NCBI GenBank assembly: GCA_964374115.1
Contig: CAYJXK010000002.1
Location: forward strand, 1-57,286
Length of the DNA: 57,286 bases
Origin: CAYJXK01 sp964374115
Lineage (GTDB): Bacteria; Patescibacteriota; Patescibacteriia; Magasanikbacterales; UBA922
Direction of reading: 5' to 3'
The notes under the pieces were generated by a model. The model did not search any database and had not been told where the DNA came from. It saw only the letters and a program-made list of their open reading frames with translations. The translations under genes were made by a program, and so were the position numbers. Position 1 is the first letter of the stretch; the number at the start of each line of letters is the position of its first letter. Below, piece after piece: positions 1 to 8,470 of this stretch.

Positions 1-45
1 GGATAAAGCCATATTTTACCATTAAGGTGGTGCATTTAGATTAGA

Positions 46-614
46 CTACTGCGAGTTCGTTTGAGTTTTCGTTGTCAGGTCCGTTGCTTCCAATGTCGTT
101 TGATTGGTCAGTTTCATGAACTTACCCACATCCGCGGATTTACTGACTCTTAACACGTACCTCAACACTACAACCTATGATTTTGATCACCTTCTCGCCC
201 TTCACCATAAAAAATCCTCACTGTATCTACGGATACACCTGCGTTTTTTACGGTTCCAGGGCTTCGAATCTGACTCAAAATCATACCGTGTATTCGTTAA
301 GGTACGTGTTAAGAGTCAGTAGGAGTGATGGCCACATCAAACCAAGTCTGTGCTTGCTTGATGTCTTTTGGAAGTTTGGATATTTGCCAACGAACCTGTC
401 GCGTCGTTGGATTGTACGAGAGAACACCGATGTCTTTTCCCGATGTTTCTTTCCAAATGACATCTTGCGGAAGAATCGTTGACACTTCGACATTTCCAAG
501 ATCATGCAAGGAGTTCTTCAAATTCCAAATCACACGATAGGACGTTGTGACACCCATACGTGGAGGGAGATCACCCGTCCCGACGGGTGTCCCATCGTTG
601 TTGACACATGTCAT
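46..614 (-). pseudogene. Remnant of a secreted surface-type protein, split by a palindromic TA element
   Basis: Two minus-strand coding pieces flank the repeat at 141-321. The upstream piece (614 to 322) reads MTCVNNDGTPVGTGDLPP onward and ends in FDVAITP. The downstream piece (140 to 46) reads KSADVGKFMKLTNQTTLEAT and stops at a TAG. Removing the element plus one TA joins CCT to AAA TCC in frame (AITP-K-SADVGK), so one protein was interrupted. As it stands, the element terminus gives a premature TAA after ITPTDS. The 5' side is also lost: the open frame upstream is closed by a TGA inside the start of the divergent macA-like gene. The style (CVNNDG, LPPRMG, ITPxSADVGK) resembles C-terminal repeats of large secreted Patescibacteria surface proteins; that resemblance is from memory. 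Not likely functional. Confidence 0.7.
141..321. repeat. Family A palindromic TA element, copy 1 (MITE-like)
   Basis: The element is 181 bp with terminal inverted repeats of 26 bp and one mismatch, beginning TACTGACTCTTAACACGTAC. The whole unit is one imperfect palindrome whose arms (both containing TATGATTTTGA) fold to a TGTATC/GATACA tip. It begins and ends with TA and sits inside a reading frame that is restored if the element and one TA are removed, which fits TA target-site duplication as in Tc1/mariner-IS630 derived MITEs. No coding capacity is visible. Nearly identical copies lie at 16431-16612 and at the right window edge. Confidence 0.85.
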
Positions 615-630
615 CTTTTTAGCATAAGAT
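601..630 (+). promoter_or_regulatory. Sigma70-type promoter of the macA-like operon
   Basis: A perfect -35 TTGACA (601-606), an 18-nt spacer and -10 TAAGAT (625-630) lie only 9 nt before the ATG at 640. The transcript would be leaderless or nearly so. The promoter lies within the remnant of the broken surface-protein gene. Confidence 0.7.
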
Positions 631-639
631 GACCAGACT

Positions 640-2412
640 ATGATTCACATTTCAAAACTTCGCGTTCCTAAAAAATACATTCCCTGGGTCATCATCGGCG
701 TCCTTGTGATTGGAGGGATAGCGATGAGCGCATTTGGAAAAGGAGAAAAAGATTCTCGCTATGAGTCCATCATTGCAAAGCGTCGTGATGTGATGGAAGA
801 GACGATTGTCACTGGCCGAGTGACTCCGGCAGATCGGGTGGATCTGTCATTTGAGCAAAGTGGCCGGATTGTTTCTCTTTTTGCCACCGTTGGAAATCAA
901 GTGAAAAAGAGCGCACTTTTGGCAGTCCTGAATAATGCCAATCTCATGGCAGAACTCACAAACGCGCAGGCTGGGATAGAGAGCGCTGAAGGCATGCTTG
1001 CACAATATCAGGCAGCGCGCGAGAGGGAAAAAGTGAAATTGAAAGAATTGGAGCTTGGGATTAGAAAAGAAGAGATCACGATCGCAGAAACGAGCGTGGC
1101 AAATGCCAAAAAAACACGCGCAGACGCAGAGGCCACGCTTGATGACGCAAAGAAAAAAGGCGATGTAGATCTTGCGAATGTGTATGGGGATGTTTCGGAT
1201 ATATTGCAAGATGTGTTTACGAAAATCGATGACGCGCAGAACAAACAGATTGATGAGCTTTTTATCGATGACAACGGTTCGAATCCGCAGATCGCATTCT
1301 CTATTCCGAATTTTCAACTTGAATTTGATACGGAATATCAGCGGTTGCTCGCTCGCAATGCTTTGCAAAAATTAAAAAATTCTGTTGACACGCTTCCATC
1401 TGATTATCCGGGAATAGATGTAGCTTTCATCGCGGTAGAAAAACAACTCGTCGTGATTCGAACTTTTTTTGAAAAACTTACCGAGGCAGTGGCGGCGGCG
1501 AACGCGGCATCGTATAAGTCAACTGTGAATACGGCGCGCGGGGTTATCAATACGCAAATCAGCGCGATCAATAACCAGAAACAATTCATTGTCGCGCAAA
1601 AGGCCACAAATGCGCAGTCAATCCTTGCGGCGCAAGCACAGCTCACAGAAGCGAAGAACGCGCTCGAAAGCGCGGAAAAAGAATTGGCGCTGAAAAAAGC
1701 CGGCGCCACAGCCGAGCAGATTGCGGTACAAAACACAGTGATAACGCAGGCTGAGGCTACGGTGCAGACATACGGAGCACAGGTAAAACAAGCGCAAGCG
1801 ACCGTTGCCCGTATTCAAGCAGAGCTCGGGAAAACGGTGATACGGTCGCCATTTGAGGGTACGATCACTGCGGCGCCGTCTCCGGTGGGAGCAATTGTCG
1901 CGGCGTATACCCCTGTGGTCTCCATGATTTCGAGTGATCCATTTGATATTGAGGCATATATTCCAGAAGCAGACATGGCAAAAGTGCGGGTGGGCAACGC
2001 GGTGGCCATGACGTTTGATGCCTATGGTGATGCGGAAGAATTCCACGGCGCCGTCATTGCCATTGATCCCGCAGAAACAGTGATTGATGGAGTGACCACA
2101 TACAAAACCACCATTCAGCTTGCGACGAATGATGATCGTGTGAAATCTGGGATGACGGTGGACGTCACCATTATTGGCGCATCAAAAAAGGACGTCGTCG
2201 CTATCCCACAGCGCGCAGTTATTTCAAAAGATGGAAAACAGATTGTTCGGGTGATCGAGACACCAAATCAAAAAGAAGAGATCGTGGAGAAAGAGGTGAC
2301 ACTCGGCCTTCGAGGCGCGGATGGATTTGTGGAGATTGTGGATGGTGTCGAGGAAGGGGAGAAGGTCGTGGTGTTTGTGGAGGAAAACAAACGATCAAAA
2401 ATTGAAAGTTGA
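640..2412 (+). CDS. MacA/HlyD-family periplasmic-adaptor-type efflux subunit
   Basis: This 590-aa protein is the membrane-fusion subunit of an ABC efflux system. One N-terminal membrane segment (about residues 14-32, WVIIGVLVIGGIAMSAFG) anchors it. A first lipoyl half-motif follows (LSFEQSGRIVSLFATVGNQV), then a long Ala/Lys/Glu-rich coiled-coil region (about 100-390), the second lipoyl half (GKTVIRSPFEGTITA) and beta-barrel and membrane-proximal domains ending VVAIPQRAVI and a Glu/Lys-rich tail. It is longer than typical MacA (about 370-400 aa), mostly in the coiled-coil part. The next two genes encode the ATPase and permease, giving a MacA-ATPase-MacB set. Start fixed by the promoter 9 nt upstream. 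Substrate unknown. Confidence 0.85.
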   Translation: MIHISKLRVPKKYIPWVIIGVLVIGGIAMSAFGKGEKDSRYESIIAKRRDVMEETIVTGRVTPADRVDLSFEQSGRIVSLFATVGNQVKKSALLAVLNNANLMAELTNAQAGIESAEGMLAQYQAAREREKVKLKELELGIRKEEITIAETSVANAKKTRADAEATLDDAKKKGDVDLANVYGDVSDILQDVFTKIDDAQNKQIDELFIDDNGSNPQIAFSIPNFQLEFDTEYQRLLARNALQKLKNSVDTLPSDYPGIDVAFIAVEKQLVVIRTFFEKLTEAVAAANAASYKSTVNTARGVINTQISAINNQKQFIVAQKATNAQSILAAQAQLTEAKNALESAEKELALKKAGATAEQIAVQNTVITQAEATVQTYGAQVKQAQATVARIQAELGKTVIRSPFEGTITAAPSPVGAIVAAYTPVVSMISSDPFDIEAYIPEADMAKVRVGNAVAMTFDAYGDAEEFHGAVIAIDPAETVIDGVTTYKTTIQLATNDDRVKSGMTVDVTIIGASKKDVVAIPQRAVISKDGKQIVRVIETPNQKEEIVEKEVTLGLRGADGFVEIVDGVEEGEKVVVFVEENKRSKIES

Positions 2413-2439
2413 TCGTTGACCATTGCTTATTGAACATGT

Positions 2440-2496
2440 AACTCATGAGCTAGGTTTTTTCCTCTCACGAGAGATACGGAAACTCGCTATGAGTTC
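2440..2496. repeat. Family B palindromic repeat, mini copy
   Basis: This 57-bp copy keeps only the two arm tips of the family: AACTCATGAGCTAGG at one end and GGAAACTCGCTATGAGTTC at the other, joined by a CTCTCACGAGAG core. It lies between the macA-like gene and its ATPase gene, so it is transcribed and would form a hairpin in the operon mRNA. Confidence 0.8.
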
Positions 2497-2511
2497 ATTG
2501 ATTATTTCGAT

Positions 2512-3192
2512 ATGTCTTTTATCGAAGTTCAAAACCTTACTAAAGTGTATTCCCATGATTTTCTCGAAACCCCCGCGCTCTGTGGTGTTTCTTTTTCTAT
2601 TATTGAAGGAGAATTTGTCGCGATCATGGGTCCGTCTGGTTCTGGAAAATCTACCCTTGTCCATATTTTAGGGCTTCTTGATCGCCATAGTGCCGGCACC
2701 TATCAATTTATGGGAAAATCTATTGAAGACTTTCCCGATGCAGAACTCGCTCATATTCGCAACGAGACCATGGGGTTTGTATTTCAAGCATTTTTTTTAT
2801 TGTCTCGGACATCAGTGCTTCACAATGTCATGTTGCCCCTCCTCTACTCGGATATTCCAGAGAAAGAATGGAAGGGTCGGGCTGAGGACGCGATTGCAAG
2901 TGTCGGGCTTACCCACCGCATCAATCATGAACCTTCGCAGTTATCCGGTGGTGAGAAACAGCGTGTCGCGATTGCTCGCTCTCTTGTCATGAACCCGCGC
3001 ATTCTTTTTGCTGATGAACCTACAGGCAATCTCGATTCTGTCTCTGGTCGACAAGTGATGGAGATTTTTCAGCGTCTGCATAGAGAAGGAAATCATACGA
3101 TTATTTTGATTACGCATGATCTCGCAATTGCGGGATATGCGAGAAGGACGATTCGGATGAAGGACGGAATTATTGAAAGTGATACGTATTGA
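2512..3192 (+). CDS. ABC transporter ATP-binding protein, MacB/LolD type
   Basis: This 226-aa cytoplasmic ATPase energises the MacAB-like exporter. Walker A is GPSGSGKST (about residues 39-47), the Q-loop is GFVFQAFFLLSRTS, the signature is LSGGEKQR, Walker B is ILFADEPTGNLD and the switch His is in LITHD. Length and motifs match LolD/MacB-type ATPases. It lies 99 bp after the adaptor gene, with a family B repeat between, and 9 bp before the permease gene, so one operon is likely. No Shine-Dalgarno is visible at the chosen ATG. Confidence 0.95.
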   Translation: MSFIEVQNLTKVYSHDFLETPALCGVSFSIIEGEFVAIMGPSGSGKSTLVHILGLLDRHSAGTYQFMGKSIEDFPDAELAHIRNETMGFVFQAFFLLSRTSVLHNVMLPLLYSDIPEKEWKGRAEDAIASVGLTHRINHEPSQLSGGEKQRVAIARSLVMNPRILFADEPTGNLDSVSGRQVMEIFQRLHREGNHTIILITHDLAIAGYARRTIRMKDGIIESDTY

Positions 3193-3201
3193 TCAATAGA
3201 T

Positions 3202-4440
3202 ATGAAAACAAGACAATATGTCTCCACAGCATTTCGAGGCCTTCGAGTGAATACGGGCCGTTCGATTCTCACCATCCTTGGTATTGTGATTGGCATTACC
3301 GCGATTATTCTTGTCATGGCTGTCGGCAAAGGCGCCGAAGAACTGATCTTGAACCAAATTAGAGGACTCGGCGCTGAAACTATCTTTGTCGAACCTGGCC
3401 GAGAACCTGAAGGGCCGTCGAATTTCGCGGAAGTGTTTACCGATTCACTTACGTCTCGCGATCTCGAATCGCTCCTCAATCCGATCAATGTCCGTGGTAT
3501 TAAAGAAATAAGCCCCAATGTCATTCAAGTCGTACCCGTGACATTTCGAGAAGAGACAATACGGACGAATGTCCTCGGCGCGGCGTCAAGTATTGAAACC
3601 ATCATGGAGATTACTCCAGAGTTTGGCACTTTTTTTAATAAAGATGATGTGCGGGAAAAAGCAGCCGTCGCAGTGCTTGGGGCTGAAGTAAAAAAGAAAC
3701 TGTTTGGCGAATCTGAAGCGATGGGTTCACATATAAAAATTCGATCAAAAACATTTCGAGTCGTCGGCGTGCTTCCCAAAAAAGGCCAGGTAGCGTTTTT
3801 TCCGGTGGACGATACGGTGTTTATTCCCTATACCACGGCTCAGCAGTATCTCCTTGGCATTGATTATTTTCATACCATGATGATCCGTGCGGAAAATGAA
3901 ACAGTGGTTCCTCGCGTCGTGCATGATGTGATATTGACACTCCGAGAACAGCATGGGATTCTGGACCCGGACAAAGATGACTTTCATGTGATAACACAGG
4001 AAGACATTGTGAAGCGAGTGGGTTTTATCACAGGTATCCTCACCATTCTTCTCGTTTCTGTTGCAGGAATTTCACTCCTTGTTGGTGGAGTCGGCATTAT
4101 GAACATCATGCTTGTATCCGTCACAGAGCGGACTCGCGAGATTGGACTCCGCAAAGCCGTTGGCGCCACCAATCGGGATATTCTTTCCCAATTTTTATTT
4201 GAAGCAGTTCTTCTTACAAGTATTGGCGGCATGGCGGGTATTTTCTGTGGCGCGTTATTTTCGTTTGCCACTGTATTTATTCTTTCTCGTGTTGTTTCCG
4301 GAGGGTGGATGTTTCACTTTCCACTCTCCGCTACGTTCATCGGGCTTATTGTTTCCACAGCCACCGGTCTTGTCTTTGGGCTGTATCCTGCTCGTCAAGC
4401 ATCGCGCAAACATCCGATTGAGGCGTTGCGATACGAATGA
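3202..4440 (+). CDS. ABC transporter permease, MacB/FtsX family
   Basis: This 412-aa membrane protein has one N-terminal TM helix (SILTILGIVIGITAIILVMA), an extracytoplasmic MacB-type core (about 45-280) and three C-terminal TM helices of the FtsX domain containing the family motif TREIGLRKAVGATNRDIL. It forms the exporter with the ATPase 9 bp upstream. The stop codon TGA is the first part of the TGAACTCAT terminus of a family B repeat, so the repeat abuts or provides the stop. Confidence 0.93.
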   Translation: MKTRQYVSTAFRGLRVNTGRSILTILGIVIGITAIILVMAVGKGAEELILNQIRGLGAETIFVEPGREPEGPSNFAEVFTDSLTSRDLESLLNPINVRGIKEISPNVIQVVPVTFREETIRTNVLGAASSIETIMEITPEFGTFFNKDDVREKAAVAVLGAEVKKKLFGESEAMGSHIKIRSKTFRVVGVLPKKGQVAFFPVDDTVFIPYTTAQQYLLGIDYFHTMMIRAENETVVPRVVHDVILTLREQHGILDPDKDDFHVITQEDIVKRVGFITGILTILLVSVAGISLLVGGVGIMNIMLVSVTERTREIGLRKAVGATNRDILSQFLFEAVLLTSIGGMAGIFCGALFSFATVFILSRVVSGGWMFHFPLSATFIGLIVSTATGLVFGLYPARQASRKHPIEALRYE

Positions 4441-4610
4441 ACTCATATCGATTTTTTTTCCTCTCACGCCATCCCATCACTTTTTTTTGCCTCCAAAACA
4501 CGCACGCGCAAAACTCGAACAGCATCATAGTCACCCAGAACGCTCTCTACACGCCTGTTTTGCCCCTGAGAATTGGAGGCACAAAAAAAAGGAATCGTGA
4601 CGATGCTTCA
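4438..4610. repeat. Composite palindromic repeat: family B arm plus family C element
   Basis: The left part (4438-4487) matches one arm of family B (GAACTCAT, TTTTTTTTCC, CATCCCATCAC). The right part (about 4484-4605) is a palindrome with arms TTTTTTTTGCCTCCAA and TTGGAGGCACAAAAAAAA, whose interior (GCGCAAAACTCGAACAGCATCATAG) recurs in similar form at 57152-57222. No gene is visible between 4440 and 4935; this stretch and the next repeat fill most of it. Only 4611-4742 is left unassigned, and I see no gene there. Confidence 0.6.
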
Positions 4611-4742
4611 TACAGCAGATATCCTTGACATGATAAGGAAAAGTGAGGTGGCCAGGCAACATCCCAGTAGGATCAGACCATCTCATCTTTGCATTTCTCA
4701 CAAAGTCATGTAGCATAAACGCAACGATACGTTTATTTTCAG

Positions 4743-4932
4743 TAGGACGTACGCGTTTGCCATCGGCGTTCACCTCTCTTTTTCTCGCTGAGGAAACTCG
4801 CGTCCTTCTGAGGATCGGTGATACGCCCTGCGACCGCACACGTCCGGGAACGGGCGTATCACCTCGCTCACACAGTCCTCACGAGAAAAAGAGAGGTGAA
4901 CGCCTCTTTGAGAGGCAAACGCGTATGTCCTA
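4743..4932. repeat. Family D palindromic TA element, full copy
   Basis: A 190-bp palindrome with TA ends: TAGGACGTACGCGTTTGCC at the left, and the right end reads TAGGACATACGCGTTTGCC on the other strand. The inner arms also pair (GTTCACCTCTCTTTTTCTCG), and the central part has its own pairs (GTGATACGCCC / GGGCGTATCAC). It ends 3 bp before the mnmA ATG, so the mnmA promoter must lie in or before the element. A 57-bp mini version is at 47457-47513. Confidence 0.8.
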
Positions 4933-4935
4933 CGT

Positions 4936-6066
4936 ATGAAACAAAAGCCAAAGCAGAAAGTTCTCGTTGCCCTGTCCGGCGGTGTTGATTCATCTGTGGC
5001 CGCCGCTTTGCTCGTGGAAAAAGGATATGATGTGGTGGGAGCGTTTATGGTGCAATATGACGACAGTTCAGAGAGAGGAAAAAGATCATGTTGGCCAAAC
5101 GAGTATAGGGATGCCCTGCGTGTTGCCGCGCATCTTGGCATTCCATTGTTGAAATTTGATTTTACCAAAGCATATTCGAATCATGTCCTTGACTATCTGT
5201 ATCGGGAATATCAGGCAGGAAGGACGCCAAATCCTGATGTGTTGTGCAATACGTTTATTAAGTTTGGCGTATGGCTTGAAAAAGCAAAAGCCTTAGGTTT
5301 CTATTATTTGGCGACAGGACATTATGCGAGAATCAAGAAAACAATCCCTTATTTTTTTCACCTTCTGCAAGCCAAAGATACAAATAAAGATCAGACGTAT
5401 TTTTTGCATCAACTGAGTCAGAATCAACTTTCTCATGTCTTATTTCCTATCGGCGAGTATACAAAACCAGAAGTCCGGGCTCTCGCTCGAACATTTGGAT
5501 TGCCAACCGCGGGAAAAGAAGAAAGTATGGGGATTTGTTTTGTGGGAGAAGTATCAATGAAGGAATTTTTGAAGAAAAAAATCAAGGAGAAGCGTGGAAA
5601 TATTGTGACGTCATCTGGGCAGATCATTGGGAAGCATGATGGTTTGGCGTTTTATACGATTGGACAGAGGCACTTTGGAGTTCAGAGTTCGGCGTTCGGA
5701 GTTCAGAGCAAAGACAATCCTCCATTATTTGTGGCTGATAAACGAAGAAGGACAAACGAACTCGTTGTCGGCTTTGAGAATGATCCGTTGTTGTATAAAA
5801 AAGAAATCACCGTGACCGATGTTCATTGGGTGAGAGGTGGACAGGAGTCGCGGTTTCCATTAAAATGTGAAGTGCGACTGCGGCATCGACAGCCACTTCA
5901 AAAGTCTCAAGTCAAAAGTCTCAAGTCTCCGCCAAAGGCGGATCCGCGTCGGGCGAAAAAAGTCATCATTGTTGCATTTGATCATCCGCAACGCGCCGTG
6001 ACCCCGGGACAGTTCGCGGTATTTTATAAAAAAGGTGAATGTTTGGGGGGAGGAGTGATTGAGTGA
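4936..6066 (+). CDS. mnmA: tRNA-specific 2-thiouridylase MnmA
   Basis: This 376-aa enzyme thiolates U34 of Lys, Glu and Gln tRNAs using ATP and a sulfur carrier. The PP-loop is LVALSGGVDSSVAAAL (residues 10-25), the first catalytic region is TPNPDVLCNTFIKF, the second Cys is in GICFVGEV, and the C-terminal barrel ends QRAVTPGQFAVFYKKGECLGGG. Two in-frame repeat-derived insertions are present: FGVQSSAFGVQS where the family has a short glycine-rich loop, and a segment from KSQVKS to RRAKK before the last barrel strands. It starts 3 bp after a family D element and is followed at 3 bp by alaS. Confidence 0.95.
   Translation: MKQKPKQKVLVALSGGVDSSVAAALLVEKGYDVVGAFMVQYDDSSERGKRSCWPNEYRDALRVAAHLGIPLLKFDFTKAYSNHVLDYLYREYQAGRTPNPDVLCNTFIKFGVWLEKAKALGFYYLATGHYARIKKTIPYFFHLLQAKDTNKDQTYFLHQLSQNQLSHVLFPIGEYTKPEVRALARTFGLPTAGKEESMGICFVGEVSMKEFLKKKIKEKRGNIVTSSGQIIGKHDGLAFYTIGQRHFGVQSSAFGVQSKDNPPLFVADKRRRTNELVVGFENDPLLYKKEITVTDVHWVRGGQESRFPLKCEVRLRHRQPLQKSQVKSLKSPPKADPRRAKKVIIVAFDHPQRAVTPGQFAVFYKKGECLGGGVIE
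5676..5709 (+). repeat. In-frame heptamer-type repeat insertion in mnmA
   Basis: Alternating units of GTTCAGA, GTTCGGC and GTTCGGA encode FGVQSSAFGVQS. The units resemble those in murB, secA and lepA. The reading frame is kept. Confidence 0.7.
5898..5962 (+). repeat. In-frame repeat plus palindrome insertion in mnmA
   Basis: AAAAGTCTCAAGTC is repeated twice and followed by the palindrome CCGCCAAAGGCGG. The segment codes for about 20 extra residues (KSQVKSLKSPPKADPRRAKK). The palindrome core also occurs in lepA, there in an insertion coding PPKAGSP. Confidence 0.7.
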
Positions 6067-6069
6067 ATT

Positions 6070-7980
6070 ATGATTACCGGCGACATTCGACAAAAATATC
6101 TTGATTTTTTTCAAACGAAAGGATACGCCATTGTACCCTCTGCTTCCCTGTTGCCAGAACATGATGCGACAACACTCTTTACCGGATCCGGCATGCAGCC
6201 CATGGTGCCGTATCTTCTCGGTCAAAAACATCCACTCGGGACCAACATTGCAAATTCGCAAAAATGTTTCCGTGCTCAGGATATGGATGAGGTGGGGGAT
6301 AATCGGCACACAACATTTTTTGAGATGCTTGGTAATTGGTCACTCGGGGATTATTTCAAAAAAGAACAGATCCTATGGATTTTTGAGTTTATCACAAAAG
6401 AACTCGGGCTTGATTCAAATCGATTATATGTCACGTGTTTTCGAGGGAAGGAAGAGATTGGCATTCCAAAAGATGAGGAATCAGCAAGATTGTGGCAGGA
6501 TCTTTTTCAGAAAGTCGGAGTATCAAATGGCATCCAAGATAATTCTCAGCGAGACGGCATGAATGGGGACGCTCGTATTTTCTATTATGGAGCCGAGAAA
6601 AATTGGTGGAGCCGAGCTGGCGTGCCAGAGCATATGCCGGTCGGCGAACCTGGTGGAACAGACACAGAAATGTTTTGGGATTTTGGTGAGCATCTTCGAC
6701 TTCATGAACAATCCGTCTGGAAAGATCAGCTCTGTCATGTTAATTGTGATTGCGGTCGATTTTTTGAAATTGGGAATAACGTCTTCATGGAATATGTAAA
6801 GAAAGATCATGGGTTTGAACAATTACCACAAAAGAATGTTGATTTTGGCGGCGGACTCGAGCGTCTAGCGGGAGCGGTAAACGACAACCCGGATGTATTC
6901 ATGATTGATATTTTTCAACCAATGCGACAAACGCTCGAGCGTGTTTCTCATCAATCATATGGCAGTGCTGAAGAGACGGACAAAGCCTTCCGGGTTATTA
7001 TGGATCATTTGCGCGCTGCGACATTCTTGATTGCTGACGGCGCAGTACCTTCTAATAAAGATCAAGGATATTTCACCAGGCGACTCATGCGTCGCTCGAT
7101 TCGTTTTGCCCAAATACTTGGTATTCAAGAGACGTTTTGTTCCGAGATCGCGACCTCTGTTATATCGGCCTATGAATTAGCCTATCCAGAACTGGCCAAA
7201 AAGAAGGACTACGTCATATTGGAAATGGAAAACGAGGAGAAAAAATTCAAGCGTACGCTCCAAGAAGGGATCAAAAAATTTTCGATTTTAAGTTCCGAGT
7301 TTTTAGGCAGTCGTGAGCAAATTTCTGCCAAAGATGCCTTTGATTTATATCAATCATATGGTTTTCCCATCGAGATGACCGAAGAGTTGGCAAAAGAACG
7401 TGGTTTGGCGGTGGACAGAGAAGGATTTGATACAGAGTTAAAAAAACATCAAGAACTTTCTCGCTCAGGTTCAGAACAAAAATTCAAAGGTGGGCTTTCG
7501 GATCATTCCGAAATGAGTGTCAAATATCATACAGCAACGCATTTGTTGCACGTCACTCTCAAACGCGTGCTCGGCGACCATGTGGAACAAAAGGGGAGTA
7601 ATATCACGCCCGAGCGATTGCGGTTTGATTTTTCTCATCCAGCAAAGATGACAGATGGAGAGATCAAAGAAGTTGAAGACCTCATCAATGCCGCTATTGC
7701 CTGCGACTACCCTGTCTCTTGGCAAGAAATGACAGTGAAGGAAGCTTATGATCAAAAAGTGATTGGCCTTTTTCCAGAGCGATATGAGGAGAAAGTAAAA
7801 GTATACACGGTTGGCGATCCAACCGGCATCGCTCGCGCGAATCCGGAAGACCCCACATTCAGTCGCGAAATTTGTGGGGGGCCTCATGTCGAGCAAACCA
7901 GAGTCTTAGGCCACTTTAAAATTCTCAAAGAAGAAGCGCTCGGCGCCGGGATGAGGAGAATGAAAGCGATATTGGAATAA
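6070..7980 (+). CDS. alaS: Alanyl-tRNA synthetase, short form lacking the C-Ala domain
   Basis: This 636-aa enzyme charges tRNA-Ala. The class II catalytic domain has SQKCFRAQDMDEVGDNRHT (motif 2 region) and GGGLERLAG (motif 3). The editing domain has HTATHLLH and the terminal CGGPH zinc/editing motif. The protein ends soon after (GAGMRRMKAILE), while bacterial AlaRS of about 870 aa continues with a linker and C-Ala domain. Short forms are, as I recall, common in Patescibacteria. It follows mnmA by 3 bp and is presumably co-transcribed. Confidence 0.95.
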   Translation: MITGDIRQKYLDFFQTKGYAIVPSASLLPEHDATTLFTGSGMQPMVPYLLGQKHPLGTNIANSQKCFRAQDMDEVGDNRHTTFFEMLGNWSLGDYFKKEQILWIFEFITKELGLDSNRLYVTCFRGKEEIGIPKDEESARLWQDLFQKVGVSNGIQDNSQRDGMNGDARIFYYGAEKNWWSRAGVPEHMPVGEPGGTDTEMFWDFGEHLRLHEQSVWKDQLCHVNCDCGRFFEIGNNVFMEYVKKDHGFEQLPQKNVDFGGGLERLAGAVNDNPDVFMIDIFQPMRQTLERVSHQSYGSAEETDKAFRVIMDHLRAATFLIADGAVPSNKDQGYFTRRLMRRSIRFAQILGIQETFCSEIATSVISAYELAYPELAKKKDYVILEMENEEKKFKRTLQEGIKKFSILSSEFLGSREQISAKDAFDLYQSYGFPIEMTEELAKERGLAVDREGFDTELKKHQELSRSGSEQKFKGGLSDHSEMSVKYHTATHLLHVTLKRVLGDHVEQKGSNITPERLRFDFSHPAKMTDGEIKEVEDLINAAIACDYPVSWQEMTVKEAYDQKVIGLFPERYEEKVKVYTVGDPTGIARANPEDPTFSREICGGPHVEQTRVLGHFKILKEEALGAGMRRMKAILE

Positions 7981-8009
7981 ATGAAGTTTCTTTTTGTTTT
8001 TGTCCATGA

Positions 8010-8015
8010 TATAGT
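8010..8015 (+). promoter_or_regulatory. -10 box TATAGT for the GtrA-like gene
   Basis: TATAGT lies 8 nt before the ATG at 8024, implying a leaderless transcript. No convincing -35 is seen (TTTCTT at 7987-7992 at best). Confidence 0.4.
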
Positions 8016-8023
8016 GCAATATC

Positions 8024-8470
8024 ATGAAACCCTCTCTTTTCTACCTCTGGTCTATTCGGAAAGAATTTAGCAAGTATTTCATCGTCGGCGTCTCTGGTCT
8101 TGTTCTTGATCTGGGGACCCTTATTTTATTGAAAGAAAAATTAGGGCTGCTCCCAGAGGTTGCTGTTATTTCCAATCAAGCCCTCCTGCTTGTTTATAAT
8201 TTTACGTTGAATAAGTATTGGTCATTTCGTAATCGTGATATTCCTCATCAGCAGATGGTGCGGTATGGCATTCTCGCGGGATGGAATTATGCCTTTAGCG
8301 CCGGAACCATGTATCTCTTTCGAAGAATTCTTGGATTTGACTATCGGCTGGTTCGGCTGTGCGCGATTGCCGCTATGGTGAGCTGGAATTTTTTTCTGTA
8401 TAAATATTGGGTCTACCGAACCAAGATCTCAAAAGACGTTATACACACCCCGCAAAGAGGCGCTCCTTGA
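8024..8470 (+). CDS. GtrA-like membrane protein
   Basis: This 148-aa protein has four predicted TM segments and the GtrA-family look: FSKYFIVGVSGLVLDLGTLI at the N-terminus, NFTLNKYWSFRN after TM2 and NFFLYKYWVYR near the end. GtrA-like proteins take part in moving polyprenyl-linked sugars across the membrane or in teichoic acid/arabinogalactan decoration, so a cell-surface polysaccharide role is inferred. The gene has its own -10 box and its 3' end overlaps the infA promoter by 4 bp. Confidence 0.85.
   Translation: MKPSLFYLWSIRKEFSKYFIVGVSGLVLDLGTLILLKEKLGLLPEVAVISNQALLLVYNFTLNKYWSFRNRDIPHQQMVRYGILAGWNYAFSAGTMYLFRRILGFDYRLVRLCAIAAMVSWNFFLYKYWVYRTKISKDVIHTPQRGAP

Noticed and set aside
281..505. 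Open frames within or across the family A element
   Set aside because: They run through a non-coding palindrome, and their apparent similarity between copies only reflects the repeat.
847..1368. Minus-strand open frame of 173 aa inside the macA-like gene
   Set aside because: A shadow of the coding strand with implausible composition; the plus-strand frame has clear domains.
4643..4939. Plus-strand 98-aa frame before mnmA
   Set aside because: It covers the family D palindrome and has no family features.
5898..5962. Possible CRISPR array from repeated units in genes
   Set aside because: Units are only about 7 bp, have no spacers of constant size, and no cas genes are present.
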